A stretch of 64,000 nucleotides of DNA from Symsagittifera roscoffensis (taxonomy: Eukaryota > Xenacoelomorpha > Acoela > Convolutidae), in contig NC_087064.1 of the NCBI RefSeq assembly GCF_963678635.1, forward strand, positions 84,501,847-84,565,846, in the 5' to 3' direction. Below the pieces are notes generated by a model that was given only the letters and a program-made list of their open reading frames with translations, had not been told where the DNA came from and ran no database searches. Each line of letters begins with the position of its first letter. The first letter of the stretch is position 1. A program made the position numbers and the translations under genes. This document shows positions 62,821-64,000 of this stretch, one piece after another.

Positions 62821-64000
62821 CGTTGACGACCTGTTTTTCTCACGCTTATCTCGCTACGATCACACTTTTTGTTCTAATTAAAAACAAGTTCGGTGACGAC
62901 CTGTTATTCGCACGCTTATCTCGCTACGATCTCACTCTTTGTTCTGTTTAAATCAAGTTCGTTGGCCACCTGTTTTTTTTCACGCTTATCTCGTTACGAT
63001 CTCACTCTTTGTTCTGTTTAAAACAAGTTCGGTGACGACCTGTTATTCGCACGCTTATCTCGCTACGATCTCACTCTTTGTTCTGTTTAAATCAAGTTCG
63101 TTGACCACCTGTTTTTTTTTTCACGCTTATCTCGTTACGATCTCACTCTTTGTTCTGTTTAAATCAACTTCGTTGACGACCTGTTATTCTCACGCTTATC
63201 TCGCTACGATCTCACTCTTTGTTCTGTTCAAATCAAGTTCGTTGGCGACCTGTTATTCTCACGCTTATCTCACTACGATCTCACTCTTTGATCTGTTTAA
63301 ATCAAGTTCGTTGACGACCTGTTATTCTCACGCTTATCTCGCTACGATCTCACTCGTTGTTCTGATTAAATCAAGTTCGTTGACGACCTGATCTCACTCC
63401 TTGTTCTGTTTAAAACCAAATTCGCTCACGACTTGTTAATCTCACGCTTATCTCGCTACGATCTCACTCTTTGTTCTGTTTAAATCAAGTTCGTTGGCGA
63501 CCTGTTATTCTCACGCTTATCTTGTTACGATCTCACTCTTTGTTCTCTTTAAATCAAGTTTGTTAGCGACATGTTATTCTCACGCTTATCTCGCTACGAT
63601 CTCACTCTTTGTTCTGTTTAAATCAAGTTCGTTGACGACCTGTTATTCTCACGCTTATCTCGCTACGATCTCACTCTTTGTTCTGTTGAAATCAAGTTCG
63701 TTGACGACCTGTGATTCGCACGCTTATCTCGCTACGATCTCACTCTTTGTTCTGTTTAAATCAAGTTCATTGACGACCTGTTATTCTCACGCTTATCTCG
63801 CTACGATCTCACTCTTTGTTCTGTTTAAATCAAGTTCGTTGACGACCTGTTATTCTCACGCTTATCTCGCTACGATCTCACTCCTTGTTCTGTTTAAAAA
63901 CAAGTTCGTTCACGACTTGATATTCTCACGCTTATCTCGCTACGATCTCACTCGTTGTTCTGATTAAATCAAGTTCGTTGACGACCTGATCTCACTCCTT
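62821..64000 (+). repeat. A zone 7: copy resembling the left flank
   Basis: Variants match 1-1,100. The TTGGCCACCTG monomer with a long T run and CTCGTTACG is at about 62,960 and 508. The ACTCGTTGTTCTGATTAAATC unit followed by the shortened monomer is at about 63,350-63,400 and 63,950-64,000, as at 900-945. The array continues beyond the window. Confidence 0.82.
63614..63682 (+). repeat. Reference satellite A monomer, exactly 69 bp
   Basis: A representative unit beginning CTGTTTAAATCAAG and ending CTCTTTGTT. It has five CpG dinucleotides, in TTCG, GACG, CACG, CTCG and TACG. In one frame the unit has no stop and encodes 23 residues; the other two frames each have one stop (in GTTTAA and in CGTTGACGA), which common variants remove. 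Confidence 0.95.

Larger units (their letters stand above)
35496..64000 (+). repeat. Satellite A array, right flank (69-bp monomer)
   Basis: About 413 copies of the same 69-bp monomer as at the left end, in the same orientation, running off the window. It is divided into zones by variant content (listed separately). Monomers of 70 bp (TTTATAAACAAG or ATTAAAAACAAG) and shortened monomers are interspersed. The consensus carries TTTAAA (a DraI site) in each unit. Open reading frames up to 617 codons exist (49,478-51,331) but start at TTG and simply follow the stop-free frame between 70-bp units. Confidence 0.97.

Noticed and set aside
1-64000. CRISPR array
   Set aside because: The repeats are 69 or 96 bp and directly adjacent, with no unique spacers and no cas genes.
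1-64000. tRNA, rRNA or other RNA genes
   Set aside because: No tRNA-like cloverleaf or rRNA landmark is visible, and every stretch is accounted for by A or B monomers.

Overview
The window is entirely satellite DNA. I find no protein gene, RNA gene, transposon or unique sequence in its 64 kb. Two unrelated-looking tandem repeat families occupy it, both in one orientation throughout. Family A has a 69-bp monomer (about 41% GC by hand count of one typical unit) and fills 1-2237 and about 35,496-64,000. Family B has a 96-bp monomer (about 44% GC) and fills about 2,238-35,500. The array runs off both ends of the window. From length and period there are roughly 32 A monomers on the left, 346 B monomers in the middle and 413 A monomers on the right.

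This is eukaryotic heterochromatin, most likely centromeric, pericentromeric, subtelomeric or knob-like. The lineage cannot be named from the sequence. Most recurrent point variants in A are CG to TG or CG to CA changes, which suggests a genome that methylates CpG. That is inference.

Layout. 1-2,237: A, higher-order type resembling the far right of the window. 2,238-35,500: B, with zones at 2.25-3.5 kb (mixed), 3.5-4.7 kb (192-bp dimers), 4.7-9.8 kb (13/14-mer blocks dominated by a GTCACGCGTGG subtype), 9.8-15.7 kb (10-mer blocks, 14-bp-deleted monomers), 15.7-25.6 kb (CGGCAGCC / ACTCGCGT subtypes and 100-bp monomers), 25.6-29.75 kb (mixture of subtypes) and 29.75-35.5 kb (tandem 6-mer blocks). 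35,496-64,000: A, with zones of 876/945-bp units (36.4-41.6 kb), a zone rich in 70-bp TATAAAC monomers (41.65-51.5 kb), an ordered five-monomer module zone (51.5-57.6 kb), a mixed zone, and 1,387-bp tandem units (59.4-62.2 kb).

The most informative structures are these. The two A/B junctions leave the 69-bp phase of A intact, as though the 33-kb B block sits inside a single A monomer. Each B monomer has a GC-rich core made of two 10-bp perfect palindromes, whose variant subtypes repeatedly restore pairing between the two arms. Nested higher-order duplications have exact monomer-multiple spacings. The long open frames in A arise only because 69 is divisible by three and one frame of the monomer lacks a stop; I do not call them genes.
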